From the NCBI RefSeq assembly GCF_033304615.1, contig NZ_CP129118.1, positions 2,724,001 through 2,788,000 of the forward strand: DNA of 64,000 nt, written 5' to 3'. The position numbers and the translations under genes are program-made. Below the pieces are notes generated by a model. It searched no databases. It worked only from the letters and a program-made list of their open reading frames with translations, and was not told the origin of the DNA. The stretch's first letter is position 1, and every line of letters starts with the position of its first letter. Shown here in pieces: positions 44,304 through 53,485 of this stretch. Source of the stretch: Sporosarcina oncorhynchi. Lineage in GTDB: Bacteria > Bacillota > Bacilli > Bacillales_A > Planococcaceae.

Positions 44304-45084
44304 ATCGGATGTAGTTGTAACGGATTGGCTGTTCGGAATGCTAGCATTCGCTGCAATTGCATTGTATCTATATGGTGTCTATCGGTCTGATCGAGAGAAG
44401 CATCTGCGAAGGTGGCCCCGTCTGCGTATCGTTTTCTGGATATCTGGCGCAATTATTTCAGCAAGTGCGCTAATCGGTCCGCTGGCAGTCTTGTCGCATG
44501 CGTATTTCACTTGGCATATGGCGGGGCATTTATTCCTTGGGATGCTCGGCCCTCTTTTACTGGCACTTGGAGCACCTGTCACACTGTTGCTCCGGACGTT
44601 GCCGGTTCAACAGGCGCGTAGGGTGAGCCGCTTTCTCAGAGGTCGGTTCGCACGTTTTTATATTCATCCAGTCACCGCCGCCGTGCTGAACATCGGTGGG
44701 CTGTGGCTACTGTATACAACTGATCTATTTGCAATGATGCACGATCATCTGTGGCTATATATATTGGTCCATATCCACGTATTTACAGCGGGCTATTTGT
44801 TTACGGTGTCCATGCTGTCGATTGATCCGGTATCACGCCGATTCAGTTATCCGTTCCGAACAGTCGTATTCGTTCTAGCGCTTGCAGGCCACGGCATACT
44901 CTCAAAGTTTCTGTACGCCTACCCGCCACACGGAGTACCTGTTGAAGAAGCACGTGCAGGAGCGATGTTGATGTATTACGGAGGTGATGCAGTGGATTTG
45001 ATTATTATTGCATTGCTGTTTAGAAGTTGGTATCGATCAGCCGGAACACGCCTCACCATCGTTCCGAACGCTACGCCATTGTAA
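44293..45084 (+). CDS. ctaG: Cytochrome c oxidase assembly factor CtaG
   Basis: A 263-aa membrane protein of the CtaG_caa3 family, with about seven helices. The conserved segments are SHAYFTWHMAGHLFLGMLGP, LGAPVTLLLR, HDHLWLYILVHIHVFTAGYLF and the His-containing helix VFVLALAGHGILSK. It supports assembly of a haem-copper oxidase, probably by copper delivery. The GTG at 44293 has AGGTGGAA upstream, inside the end of the DUF2243 gene. Confidence 0.85.
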   Translation: MSHESDVVVTDWLFGMLAFAAIALYLYGVYRSDREKHLRRWPRLRIVFWISGAIISASALIGPLAVLSHAYFTWHMAGHLFLGMLGPLLLALGAPVTLLLRTLPVQQARRVSRFLRGRFARFYIHPVTAAVLNIGGLWLLYTTDLFAMMHDHLWLYILVHIHVFTAGYLFTVSMLSIDPVSRRFSYPFRTVVFVLALAGHGILSKFLYAYPPHGVPVEEARAGAMLMYYGGDAVDLIIIALLFRSWYRSAGTRLTIVPNATPL

Positions 45085-45086
45085 AG

Positions 45087-45230
45087 GTGCCTGTGCGAGA
45101 AACAATCAAGTTCATTCAGACAAATCGGGTATTTATACGAGAAGATTTAAGAAATCCTGGTGTCTCAACGTTTTAGTTTCATCTTAATACAATTGTAGTG
45201 TATTGTCTGAAGTCAACCTTGCACAGGCAC
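45087..45230. repeat. Short element flanked by inverted GTGCCTGTGC repeats
   Basis: GTGCCTGTGC at 45087-45096 and its exact complement GCACAGGCAC at 45221-45230 bound a 144-bp stretch with no gene. One further A/G difference extends the match (GTGCCTGTGCRAG). This looks like a miniature element with terminal repeats; no target duplication is clear. Confidence 0.45.
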
Positions 45231-45314
45231 GTTAAAAAAAATCGGACTGCCGATCTCAATGGCAGCAAGATCGATTTCTTCATTGGCGTTGTTCAAGACG
45301 GTGGTAACGGCCAT
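45213..45314 (-). CDS. Possible 33-residue protein, perhaps truncated
   Basis: ATG at 45314 with GGAGGT 6 nt upstream gives MAVTTVLNNANEEIDLAA, then IEIGSPIFFN. The last six codons (VPVQG and stop) fall in the right arm of the GTGCCTGTGC element, so the element may have cut off a longer gene. The ribosome binding site is the main support. Confidence 0.35.
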   Translation of the reverse strand: MAVTTVLNNANEEIDLAAIEIGSPIFFNVPVQG

Positions 45315-45406
45315 AACACTACCTCCTGATTATTGTGGGATGCCTTTCTTTCCAATGCGAAACGACTGGAGACGAAGGCACCCTGACATCCTGTGCACTT
45401 TTCTAT

Positions 45407-46603
45407 TCATTGCACCGGCAAAAAAGCCGCTTGCCAAATCCCATCCTCATTCCGGATCATCGAGAAGCCGGATTTCTCGGAGGCATCCTCATTTGGATAA
45501 AATTCAATGTATCCTTCGTCGTCACCTGTTTGGACAAACGTCCCTTTTTCGAGATTCTTAAATATTTCCAAGATGTTTTCCTTCGTCCCACGGTCAGCTA
45601 AAGGGATTTCCTCATCCTCTTCCTTGCTCCAAAGGGTATGATCCTCCCTATCTGTGTACAGTGCGTACACGGCATCAAAGTCTTCATGATAACTGGCGTA
45701 AGCATACATTTTTGCGATGCTGATCGGATCCAATCCCGCCAACTCGTTCACATCATGGGTGAGTTGGAATCTATCATAGACTTGCTGTTCGAAATGATAG
45801 AGGCCGGTGGGGCTTTTAAACTTTTTCACCCATTCATCGTCATTCCAAATAGCGGGATTGCCAATCGTTTGCTCGTACCCGCGCACCAAGTAATCATACG
45901 TATCTTTCCCACCCGTGTACCAGTCGACAATGGCCATCTCGCCATTTATGTTCCGTATAAAGAACTCGATTTCCTCTCCATAGCCGCCACCATAATGTTT
46001 TTGGATATCAACAGGGACTTGCACATACAGATAGCCTCCATTTTCATCCTCCGTAAACTTCGCTTCCCAATCGCCAATTTCCAATTCTTTCACCTTGCTA
46101 TCCAAAGTGCCGTATTTCTTATATTCAGTTTGCAGCTTCGTTTCCATATACTGTTTAAGGTTCTCGTTTCCGATATACCGATCCAAATCAATTTCCATTC
46201 CGTTCCAGACGGCTTTGTAATAATCCGTCAGGGCATCCACGCTTAGCTCAACCGCCGTTTCAGCATCCTCTATGGATAATTCATCCTCATCCTTAGCGGC
46301 ATAAAGAGGAGCAGGGGGCGTTCCTATCTGACCTTGACTTGGCGGAATTTCGCCGGTAATCGGATTGTCCGATGGAGAGGCTATCGGACCTTCACCACCG
46401 CCCAGTTTTCCAGACGCAAAATAAACACCTACAGACGCCAGGACTGTGATGAGCAATCCACCAACTAGCGCAGGCAGGAAATGGATGCGCTTCGGCTTAT
46501 GAATCTTTCGAAAGACGGCATTCTTATTTCCCGCACCGAAATGCGAGTCTTTGTAGACAGTAGCGTCTAATAAGTTTTTAATATTCGTCAACGGATCTTT
46601 CAA
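45407..46603 (-). CDS. Anti-sigma factor-like membrane protein
   Basis: A 398-aa protein. The cytoplasmic N-terminus of about 40 residues has KDPLTNIKNLLDATVYKDS, followed by one membrane helix (about 43-62, LPALVGGLLITVLASVGVYF), a proline-rich linker (PSDNPITGEIPPSQGQIGTPP) and a large acidic outside domain with repeated Trp and Tyr. It overlaps the ECF sigma gene before it, so it most likely holds that factor. TTG 46603 has GAGGAG 8 nt upstream; the GTG at 46612 sits within that site. No zinc motif of ZAS type. Confidence 0.65.
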   Translation of the reverse strand: MKDPLTNIKNLLDATVYKDSHFGAGNKNAVFRKIHKPKRIHFLPALVGGLLITVLASVGVYFASGKLGGGEGPIASPSDNPITGEIPPSQGQIGTPPAPLYAAKDEDELSIEDAETAVELSVDALTDYYKAVWNGMEIDLDRYIGNENLKQYMETKLQTEYKKYGTLDSKVKELEIGDWEAKFTEDENGGYLYVQVPVDIQKHYGGGYGEEIEFFIRNINGEMAIVDWYTGGKDTYDYLVRGYEQTIGNPAIWNDDEWVKKFKSPTGLYHFEQQVYDRFQLTHDVNELAGLDPISIAKMYAYASYHEDFDAVYALYTDREDHTLWSKEEDEEIPLADRGTKENILEIFKNLEKGTFVQTGDDEGYIEFYPNEDASEKSGFSMIRNEDGIWQAAFLPVQ

Positions 46604-47138
46604 GAAAATCACTCCTCTCCATGTTCTTCATTAATGCTTCCCGTCCTCTTTTCAAACGGGTTTTGACCGTGTTTGGGTTGGACTTCAGCACATAACTGAT
46701 TTCCCCAACGGACAGATCATTATAATAAAAGAGCAGAATGACTTCCTTATATTTAATCGGCAGTCCCATAACAAGTTGCACCAACTTGTCATTATCACTT
46801 TTCGCAACAACTGCACTTTCGGGCGATGGCTGCTCCGATTTTTGGTAATGAAATAAATCATTGCTTACAATCACTCTCTTGAACCAGGAAGTCCTTAAAA
46901 CGTCTTTGCAGCGATTCACAGTCACTCTGTATAGCCACGCCTCAACGGAATCCAATTCCAGCACTTGACGACGTTTCGTATAACAGATGAAAAAGGCATC
47001 CTGTACAACTTCCTGGGCTTTCCCCCAATCGTTCAAATAGCTGAAAGACAGCTTTGTCAAGCGCTCGCCAAGCTCATCCATCAAACCGGACAGCCATACT
47101 TCTTCTTCGGATTCATTCCCAAACCTTCCCATTCGCAT
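46578..47138 (-). CDS. ECF-type RNA polymerase sigma factor
   Basis: A 186-aa sigma factor. Region 2 is LSFSYLNDWGKAQEVVQDAF and VEAWLYRVTVNRCKDVLR; region 4 is LPIKYKEVILLFYYNDLSVGEI and SNPNTVKTRLKRGREAL. The ATG at 47138 has GGCGGGGG 6 nt upstream. It overlaps the membrane protein gene downstream by 26 nt. It is not close in sequence to the other ECF factor of this window (13617-14141), so the two pairs probably respond to different signals. Confidence 0.87.
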   Translation of the reverse strand: MRMGRFGNESEEEVWLSGLMDELGERLTKLSFSYLNDWGKAQEVVQDAFFICYTKRRQVLELDSVEAWLYRVTVNRCKDVLRTSWFKRVIVSNDLFHYQKSEQPSPESAVVAKSDNDKLVQLVMGLPIKYKEVILLFYYNDLSVGEISYVLKSNPNTVKTRLKRGREALMKNMERSDFLERSVDEY

Positions 47139-47232
47139 GTTCAACCCCCGCCACCCTTACTACATACAATCTTACCTTTAAGACGAGTGCAAAGGTGCAT
47201 TTGGTTTCAAAATGGGTGATTGCTTGTAAAAT

Positions 47233-47284
47233 TCGTTAAAAAAGTGCCAGATACTTGAACACTTTTAAGTTTAAGTATCTGGCA
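47233..47284 (-). terminator. Terminator of the aromatic degradation cluster
   Basis: On the minus strand TGCCAGATACTT pairs perfectly with AAGTATCTGGCA and is followed by a C and then TTTTTT. It lies between hpaD and the sigma gene and closes the 16-gene run. Between 47285 and 47467 I see no gene. Confidence 0.75.
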
Positions 47285-47467
47285 TCTTATACGAATACAC
47301 CATTATGCTAATAATAAGCAAATACTAAAAAGAACCACCCAATGCGCTAACATTAAGCGGTCTGCAACGTGCAATAGTAGCTCCCCTACAAGGCGGACAG
47401 CTCGGGTTCTGAAACACTAAAGAAGTTCCAGGTTCTCAACCATCACCAATCAATTGCACACAACTAT

Positions 47468-48451
47468 CTACGCCATAATTTTAGGTTTTCGCTGTTTCAA
47501 TAACGGCTCTTCACTGTCGATTTCCTCGCCCGTATCAATATCAATAAATGTACTTGTCTCCGTAAACCAGCAATCCGGGGCTTCGTGTCCCCAAAAAGTT
47601 TGCCTAAGTGGATCATTTAAATCCCAACGTTTCGGTTTTAAATCCGGATCGCTTGTTAAATAATCACCTGTGTACAACTCAATTCGATGGCCATCTGGAT
47701 CTCTCAGGTACAGGAAGAACGCGTTGGATAAGCCATGACGTCCAGGTCCGCGTTCAATGGAAGCAGCATACCCCATACTCGCTAACACATCACAACAGTC
47801 AAGAACGCTCAGACGATCAGTTAGTGAATAGGCGAAGTGATGCAATTTAGGTCCTGGACCACTCATGAAGGCTTGATCATGAACCGTCGGCTTTCGGTAA
47901 AGCCATGCCGCCCATAGGTCTCCATCTTCGGTATCCGTATACTCTGAACAGGAAAACCCTAACTGATCCACATAAAAGTCATAGGCCTTTTGGACATCAG
48001 GCACTGCACAATTCACGTGGTCAATCCGCTGAATTTTTGCTCCTCGATAATGGTCATATCGCTGCAGCATCCGATCGACGACAGTCATTTCCGCGAAAAA
48101 CTCCAATGGGATACCCGATATATCATGTGCCCGAAGAGTTCTACCCATTGCATGTTGCTTGCCTTTCGCCAACCATCTTGTTTTTAGTCCTTGTGAACTG
48201 AAAAGCTTTTCGATTTCATCCAGATCCTGTTCTTTCTGAACTTTATAACTAAGCACTTCAACAGCGGCTTTATCCGCTTTTTTCAAAAGTAAGCTATGAT
48301 GGGAATGTTCCTCTAAACCTCTCAAATAAATATGGTTTTCATCGCTTTCCGTTTCAATCATGCCTAATCCATCCACATAAAATTTGCGGGATGCCTGCAA
48401 ATCCACTACATGAAGCACTGTTCTAGCGATTCGAATAATTGAAAAATCCAT
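47468..48451 (-). CDS. hpaD: 3,4-dihydroxyphenylacetate 2,3-dioxygenase
   Basis: Extradiol dioxygenase that opens the ring of homoprotocatechuate to 5-carboxymethyl-2-hydroxymuconate semialdehyde. 327 aa, two-domain vicinal-oxygen-chelate fold. The likely metal ligands are His145 (QRIDHVN), His204 or 205 (PKLHHFAY) and Glu258 (HRIELYTGDY). The general form is that of the Brevibacterium/Arthrobacter HpaD/MndD enzymes, which use iron or manganese; which metal is used here cannot be read. The last gene of the cluster, 22 nt from hpaE. The ATG has a run of G upstream. Confidence 0.9.
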   Translation of the reverse strand: MDFSIIRIARTVLHVVDLQASRKFYVDGLGMIETESDENHIYLRGLEEHSHHSLLLKKADKAAVEVLSYKVQKEQDLDEIEKLFSSQGLKTRWLAKGKQHAMGRTLRAHDISGIPLEFFAEMTVVDRMLQRYDHYRGAKIQRIDHVNCAVPDVQKAYDFYVDQLGFSCSEYTDTEDGDLWAAWLYRKPTVHDQAFMSGPGPKLHHFAYSLTDRLSVLDCCDVLASMGYAASIERGPGRHGLSNAFFLYLRDPDGHRIELYTGDYLTSDPDLKPKRWDLNDPLRQTFWGHEAPDCWFTETSTFIDIDTGEEIDSEEPLLKQRKPKIMA

Positions 48452-48473
48452 GTAAGCCCCCCCCTAACTTCCC

Positions 48474-49985
48474 CTATTTCTTTCCGAATTGCTGAATACG
48501 ATGCTCTTCAATCGACACATGAATCACTTTCAGCTCAGTATAAAAATCGAAGCCGTAATGGCCTCCTTCGCGCCCAATTCCTGAGGATTTTGAGCCGCCG
48601 AATGGTGTTCGTAAATCGCGTACGTTCTGGGCGTTGACCCAAAGCATTCCGGCTTCAACTTTATGTGCGACTCGGTGGCCACGTTTAATGTCATTCGTCC
48701 ATACATAACCCGCGAGTCCATAATCGATGTCGTTCGCCAACTTAATGACTTCTTCTTCATCTTTAAATGTCATGACGGTTAATACAGGTCCGAAGATTTC
48801 TTCCTGTGCCACACGCATGTGATTTTCTGCATTCAGGATAAGGGTAGGCGCTACAAAATTCCCTCTTGCGAATTGGGTAGGAATATTAGCGGTAATGACG
48901 TCTGCTCCTTCTTCCTTCGCAACGTCCAAATAGCCTTTCACTTTCGTGTAATGTCCCTTATCAATCAATGGCCCTACTTCAGTTCTTGCATCTAACGGGT
49001 CTCCGACTTTAATCGAAGCAACACGGATCTTTAAAGCTTCAATGAATTTCTCTTGAATTCCCTCTTGCAAAAAAAGCCGTGAGTTTGCTGTGCAGCGTTC
49101 CCCGTTGAAGGAATAGATCCCCCACACGCAAGCATCTAATGCCCGTTCGAAATCAGCATCATCGAAGACGATGATTGGTGATTTCCCACCCAGTTCCATC
49201 GAGCAGCTTTTCAGTGTATCCGCACTATTTTTGATAATGGTTGAACCTGTTGTTGTTTCGCCTGTAAATGAAATAAGCTGAACGTCAGGATGTCTGACAA
49301 GCGCATCCCCCGCAGTCTCACCGTATCCATGAACAACATTGAAGACACCTTTCGGAAGTTCAGCTTTATGGATTACTTCCGCCAATAGATTAGCAGAAAG
49401 CGGGGACAGTTCCGCCGGCTTTAAAACAACCGTATTACCAGTCGCAAGCGCAGGAGCCACTTTCCACGTTTCTAACATGAAAGGCGCATTCCATGGTGTG
49501 ATTAACCCTGCAACCCCTACAGGCGAATGGATCGTATAATTGATAAATTCATCATCCACTTGATAGGCATCTCCTACAAGACGACTTTCCACCATGCGGG
49601 CATAAAATCTAAAGTTTTCTGAAGCACGGCTTACCATATTTCTCGTTTGGCTAATCGGAAGTCCTGTATCAAGTGCTTCCAAATAAGCTATTTTCTCGAT
49701 TTCTTCATCAATCAAATCTGCTATACGGTAAATGTATGCCATTCGATCTTTCAGTTTCATCGTTTTCCAAGGACCGTGATCAAAGGCTTCCCTGGCGGCC
49801 GCCACTGCTTTATCAATATCATCTGATTGTCCTTCGGCAACTTCATTGATTTGTTCATTTGTAAACGGGTTCATGTTTTTAATCGTTTTCCCACTTGCAG
49901 CGGAAGTGAACTCCCCATTTATATAGAGTGATATATTCTTTTGTGTTTCATGTTTCAAAGAAACCGTTTCGCCCGTCGTTATCAT
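48474..49985 (-). CDS. hpaE: 5-carboxymethyl-2-hydroxymuconate semialdehyde dehydrogenase
   Basis: NAD-dependent aldehyde dehydrogenase that oxidises the ring-opening product. 503 aa. ITPWNAPFMLETWK and SFTGETTTGSTI (cofactor binding), ELGGKSPIIVFDDAD with the catalytic Glu, and FNGERCTANSRL with the catalytic Cys are all present. The position between hpaD and the DapA-like gene fixes the specific role; by sequence alone it is a general ALDH of the HpaE/betaine aldehyde dehydrogenase type. The ATG at 49985 has AGGTG upstream; a GTG three codons earlier is less likely. Confidence 0.88.
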   Translation of the reverse strand: MITTGETVSLKHETQKNISLYINGEFTSAASGKTIKNMNPFTNEQINEVAEGQSDDIDKAVAAAREAFDHGPWKTMKLKDRMAYIYRIADLIDEEIEKIAYLEALDTGLPISQTRNMVSRASENFRFYARMVESRLVGDAYQVDDEFINYTIHSPVGVAGLITPWNAPFMLETWKVAPALATGNTVVLKPAELSPLSANLLAEVIHKAELPKGVFNVVHGYGETAGDALVRHPDVQLISFTGETTTGSTIIKNSADTLKSCSMELGGKSPIIVFDDADFERALDACVWGIYSFNGERCTANSRLFLQEGIQEKFIEALKIRVASIKVGDPLDARTEVGPLIDKGHYTKVKGYLDVAKEEGADVITANIPTQFARGNFVAPTLILNAENHMRVAQEEIFGPVLTVMTFKDEEEVIKLANDIDYGLAGYVWTNDIKRGHRVAHKVEAGMLWVNAQNVRDLRTPFGGSKSSGIGREGGHYGFDFYTELKVIHVSIEEHRIQQFGKK

Positions 49986-50014
49986 CCTTATCACCTATTC
50001 TCTTTTTTCTTCCA

Positions 50015-50938
50015 TCATCTTACAGCGGTTTCCTCCGATAGAATCGCAAGGTCCAAAAGTGTTTTACGAACTTCTTCTTGTATTTCTGCGGATGGTAATC
50101 CTAAAGGTAAGCGGAGCTTTGGTGTAATTTTCCCCATCATGCCAAGTGCTACTTTAACTGGCGATGGATTTGTGTCCTTGAACAGCACATCATTCAATGG
50201 CATTAATTCGAAATGAAGGTCTTGTGCTCTTTTCACATCCCCCGCGTCCCACGCATTATAAAGTTCGGCCACTTTTGCCGGTTCCACATTAGCTGTTGCA
50301 CTGATAAAACCCGCACCCCCTATAGCTAGCATCGGATAACAAAGGAGTTCGATGCCTGAGTACAATAGAAAGTCCCTTCCACAATTCAGCAGCACACGAT
50401 TGACATGTTCAAAGTCTTTATTCGCTTCTTTTACGCCTATAATGTTCGGACAATCTTCAACTAAACGTTTCATCGTACTGACTTCCATATTGACAGCGGA
50501 TCGACCGGGTATATTGTAAATGATGATGGGTGTCACAACAGAATCTGCTACTGTTTTAAAGTGCTGATAAAGGGCTTCCTGGTTCGGTTTGTTGTAATAA
50601 GGTACAATAACCATCGCGGCATCCGCACCTATTTCCTCAGCATATTTTGTAAGCTCCATTGTTTCATCATGATTGGTTGAACCAGTTCCTGGCGCGAAAA
50701 ACACACGGCCATCAATCGTTTCTTTCGCTAGGTCCATAACTCGTTTTCTCTCCGCGATTGTCAATGAGCTTGGTTCACCACTTGTTCCTGTAACAGAAAT
50801 CCCATGGCTGCCACTGGCAATTTGCCAATTGATCAACTCGGCAAACGTTTTTTCATCAATTTCCCCACTTTCAGTAAATGGGGTAATGACAGGACAAATT
50901 GAACCTCTTAACTTCTTTTTCGCCTCTTCATATGCCAC
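50015..50938 (-). CDS. DapA-family aldolase, candidate hydratase-aldolase of the pathway
   Basis: A 307-aa class I aldolase of the dihydrodipicolinate synthase family. The Schiff-base Lys is in IGVKEANKD (Lys170), the Tyr in YNIPGRS (Tyr141), and TGTSGEPSSL (50-59) is the pyruvate-binding loop. Arg146 is kept from true DapA. Within the cluster it occupies the place of HpaI. Some DapA-family enzymes (hydratase-aldolases of naphthalene degradation) hydrate and cleave 2-oxo-3-enoates, and the HpaG product is of that type, so this enzyme could do the work of HpaH and HpaI together. GTG start with AAGGAGGAG upstream. Confidence 0.75.
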   Translation of the reverse strand: MAYEEAKKKLRGSICPVITPFTESGEIDEKTFAELINWQIASGSHGISVTGTSGEPSSLTIAERKRVMDLAKETIDGRVFFAPGTGSTNHDETMELTKYAEEIGADAAMVIVPYYNKPNQEALYQHFKTVADSVVTPIIIYNIPGRSAVNMEVSTMKRLVEDCPNIIGVKEANKDFEHVNRVLLNCGRDFLLYSGIELLCYPMLAIGGAGFISATANVEPAKVAELYNAWDAGDVKRAQDLHFELMPLNDVLFKDTNPSPVKVALGMMGKITPKLRLPLGLPSAEIQEEVRKTLLDLAILSEETAVR

Positions 50939-50995
50939 TAGAATCCACTCCTCCTTAGTGATTAAGCACACACTTGCCTTGCGCTTTGAAACAAC

Positions 50996-51487
50996 TTATC
51001 CTTCAAGCTCTTTTAGTTCGCGATACTTCCCTTGGCTATAGAGTAAGGGAGCTTTTTCTTCAAGCTGAACGCCTGTAACATGACCGATGAAAATCGTGTG
51101 ATCTCCCGCTACAAATTCACTGTGCAGCACACAAGTGACAATCGCTAACGATCCTTCTAGTACTGGCAAACCCTTATAAGATTCGAACGTCATTTCAGAT
51201 TTCAGATTCAGTTGACCTGAAAATTGCTTCGAGACGATTTCCTGGTCAGATGATAATATGTTAATCGCGAATTGTTTAGCATCTTTTATATGCTGAAGCA
51301 TTTTCGCATTTTCTCCGATACTGATCGCGACAAGCTTTGGGTTTAATGAAATGGACATAAAAGCATTTGCTGTCATGCCATGCACTTCTTCAGCAACCTC
51401 CGTCGTAATGACCGTTACACCTGTTGCAAAACTTCCCATGACATTTCTGAACAACCGATCTTCTATTTCATGATCTGCTTGTTGCAT
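50996..51487 (-). CDS. hpaC: Flavin reductase, 4-hydroxyphenylacetate 3-monooxygenase reductase component
   Basis: A 163-aa flavin reductase-like protein that supplies reduced flavin to HpaB. The family signature is FRNVMGSFATGVTVITT and GMTANAFMSISLNPKLVAISI, with a C-terminal FVAGDHTIFIGHVTGVQ including the conserved GDHT/IGxV segment. It follows hpaB by 43 nt. AAGGAG lies ahead of the ATG. Pairing with HpaB makes the assignment firm. Confidence 0.9.
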   Translation of the reverse strand: MQQADHEIEDRLFRNVMGSFATGVTVITTEVAEEVHGMTANAFMSISLNPKLVAISIGENAKMLQHIKDAKQFAINILSSDQEIVSKQFSGQLNLKSEMTFESYKGLPVLEGSLAIVTCVLHSEFVAGDHTIFIGHVTGVQLEEKAPLLYSQGKYRELKELEG

Positions 51488-51530
51488 CGTGCATTCTCCT
51501 TCCCACTTTCAACTACTTTTCCATTCCTGC

Positions 51531-53015
51531 TCAAGAAATGATGCCAGCTTCTTTTTTTGTTTTATTCAAGAAGTTTGTCACCATATCTTTATACGGCTGT
51601 TTATCAAATCCATCATAATAGGCATTTGACATTCTAACTGGATCTCCAAAGAAGTAATATTCATAAAGTGCTTGGCGGTTTCCGAATGCACTAATGGAGA
51701 TATCCCATGCTAAACGGAACAGTTGTACTTTTTCCTCACCGTTCGTATTCGCACCTTGCGTGTAACGGTGTACTAATGGGCCGACGTCTGAGTTGCTGAA
51801 GTCCGCTTCAGTTGGAAGTGCCATCAATCCTGAAGCGCCTAAGATCTTAATGATTTCATTCATGCGCTGGTACATTTTGGGGAACCAGTTGCGCGCCGCA
51901 TTTAGCGGTTCAAAGTCTGGCGTCATATTTCCATATTGATCGATTTTTGCATTGTGTTCAGATTTATATAAATGAGAACGCATCACTTCTAAAATGACCA
52001 TGATTTCGCTTGCCTTTTCTTTCACATGCATGAACTTATCGATACCGATTGCTTCCATCATGCTAACGACAACACCTAGAATGAATTCGGTTTTTACAAC
52101 GTTTTTGCAAATGACTTGATGGGTCATATGTATAACCGCATTTGTCTCGGTATACGTACGATTACAAATATCTGTACTTTCACTTACAAACACTCTCTCC
52201 CACGGAACAAATACATCTTCAAACGATATAATGGCATCGCTTTCATCGAACCGTGCGCCTAACGGGTGATCCCATTTACTTTTCCCATAGTCGAAAGATT
52301 CACGGGATAGGAATTTTAACCCCTTAGTATTATTCGGAATGGCAAATGCAAATGCATATGGATCATCTGTTGTGCCCGGAGTTCTATTGATGGTAGAAGG
52401 GAATACGACGAGTTCATCCGTGATTCCGCCAAGCGTTGCCAATAGGCGGCAACCATTCACAATAATTCCGTCTGCTGTTTTTTTCGTAATACGTGCGGAG
52501 AGGAATGGATCATTTTGTTCGGATTGCGTGAGTTTGGATCGGTTCACTTGCGGATGGATTAATGTATGCGTTAAGCTAATATCGTTTTCCCGGGCATACT
52601 CATAGTAATTTGCTGCGTTTTTAGCAAATTGATCACTTCCGCCACCTGCTTGCGCGAAAAACTGGCTGGCTGTTCCGAATGCCATAATGCTAGTGTTCAA
52701 GTAATCTGGCGATCGCCCCATCATCCCCCCGGAAAAAGTAGCCCATTCTGTATGCATTTCACGTCTTTTGAACAAATCCTCTTTCGTTTTTGGTGCAATA
52801 AAAGAAAGCCCTACTTTTTCCCCAGACGTCGGTGAAGTATACAGCATTTTCTCTGGCTTCTCGTGTTGTAAATCATAGAGACCCGCTACGCTCTCGACTA
52901 CATTTTTAAATGCAGGATGTGTGGTGACATCATCTACTTTCTCACCGTGGATCCAAACTTCCGTCTTCCGTTCTTTAATACCTTCAATGTATTCTTTCCC
53001 TGTACGTGCACCCAT
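51531..53015 (-). CDS. hpaB: 4-hydroxyphenylacetate 3-monooxygenase, oxygenase component
   Basis: Reduced-flavin-dependent enzyme that hydroxylates 4-hydroxyphenylacetate to homoprotocatechuate. 494 aa, usual size for HpaB. The acyl-CoA-dehydrogenase-like fold shows in HTLIHPQVNRSK, IVNGCRLLATLGGITDELVVFP, FEDVFVPWERVFV and GASGLMALPTEADF. ATG 53015 has GGGAGGG 6 nt upstream; an ATG five codons earlier overlaps that site. Sits with hpaC downstream and hpaF upstream. Confidence 0.93.
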   Translation of the reverse strand: MGARTGKEYIEGIKERKTEVWIHGEKVDDVTTHPAFKNVVESVAGLYDLQHEKPEKMLYTSPTSGEKVGLSFIAPKTKEDLFKRREMHTEWATFSGGMMGRSPDYLNTSIMAFGTASQFFAQAGGGSDQFAKNAANYYEYARENDISLTHTLIHPQVNRSKLTQSEQNDPFLSARITKKTADGIIVNGCRLLATLGGITDELVVFPSTINRTPGTTDDPYAFAFAIPNNTKGLKFLSRESFDYGKSKWDHPLGARFDESDAIISFEDVFVPWERVFVSESTDICNRTYTETNAVIHMTHQVICKNVVKTEFILGVVVSMMEAIGIDKFMHVKEKASEIMVILEVMRSHLYKSEHNAKIDQYGNMTPDFEPLNAARNWFPKMYQRMNEIIKILGASGLMALPTEADFSNSDVGPLVHRYTQGANTNGEEKVQLFRLAWDISISAFGNRQALYEYYFFGDPVRMSNAYYDGFDKQPYKDMVTNFLNKTKKEAGIIS

Positions 53016-53075
53016 GCCATTCCCTCCCATTTTTTCATACGATAACTTTCAATCCGATCAGTGACCGATGATTTT

Positions 53076-53465
53076 TCACTTCTTTTTAAATCTCGTGTGA
53101 ATGTTATTCTGTTTATACGTACCTGCTTCACTAAATTCAACTAATTCCATTGACAATGCTAAATAACGCTTGGATGAAACGTGAGAGAAATGTTCTTTTA
53201 TCACTTCAAATAACGCATCGCATACGTCTTTTTTTACTTCATCGGAGCGCCCAGCCCCAATTTTCAACTGTGCATGGACAAATGCATCATCCTCGGCACC
53301 ATCTGCAGCGCGATACTCCTTTAACTCAATCGCTCTGGAACGAAGACCGCCTATCGGGAAAATAGTGTCTCTTGCAATAAGAACTTTATGAATCTCTTCT
53401 AATAGCTTGTTAATATTTGCTTCTTCTTTTAGATTATCCGTGTACTCGACGAAAAAAAACGGCAA
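53076..53465 (-). CDS. hpaF: 5-carboxymethyl-2-hydroxymuconate isomerase
   Basis: A 129-aa tautomerase-superfamily enzyme that isomerises 5-carboxymethyl-2-hydroxymuconate. After the start Met comes the catalytic Pro (MPFFFVEYTDN), and FPIGGLRSRAIELKEYRAADG with VHAQLKIGAGRSDEVKK is the family pattern. TTG start with GGGTGG upstream. A poly-T run right after the start may make this codon region slippery, but the frame is intact. Confidence 0.88.
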   Translation of the reverse strand: MPFFFVEYTDNLKEEANINKLLEEIHKVLIARDTIFPIGGLRSRAIELKEYRAADGAEDDAFVHAQLKIGAGRSDEVKKDVCDALFEVIKEHFSHVSSKRYLALSMELVEFSEAGTYKQNNIHTRFKKK

Positions 53466-53485
53466 CTACAACCACCCTTTCCGTA

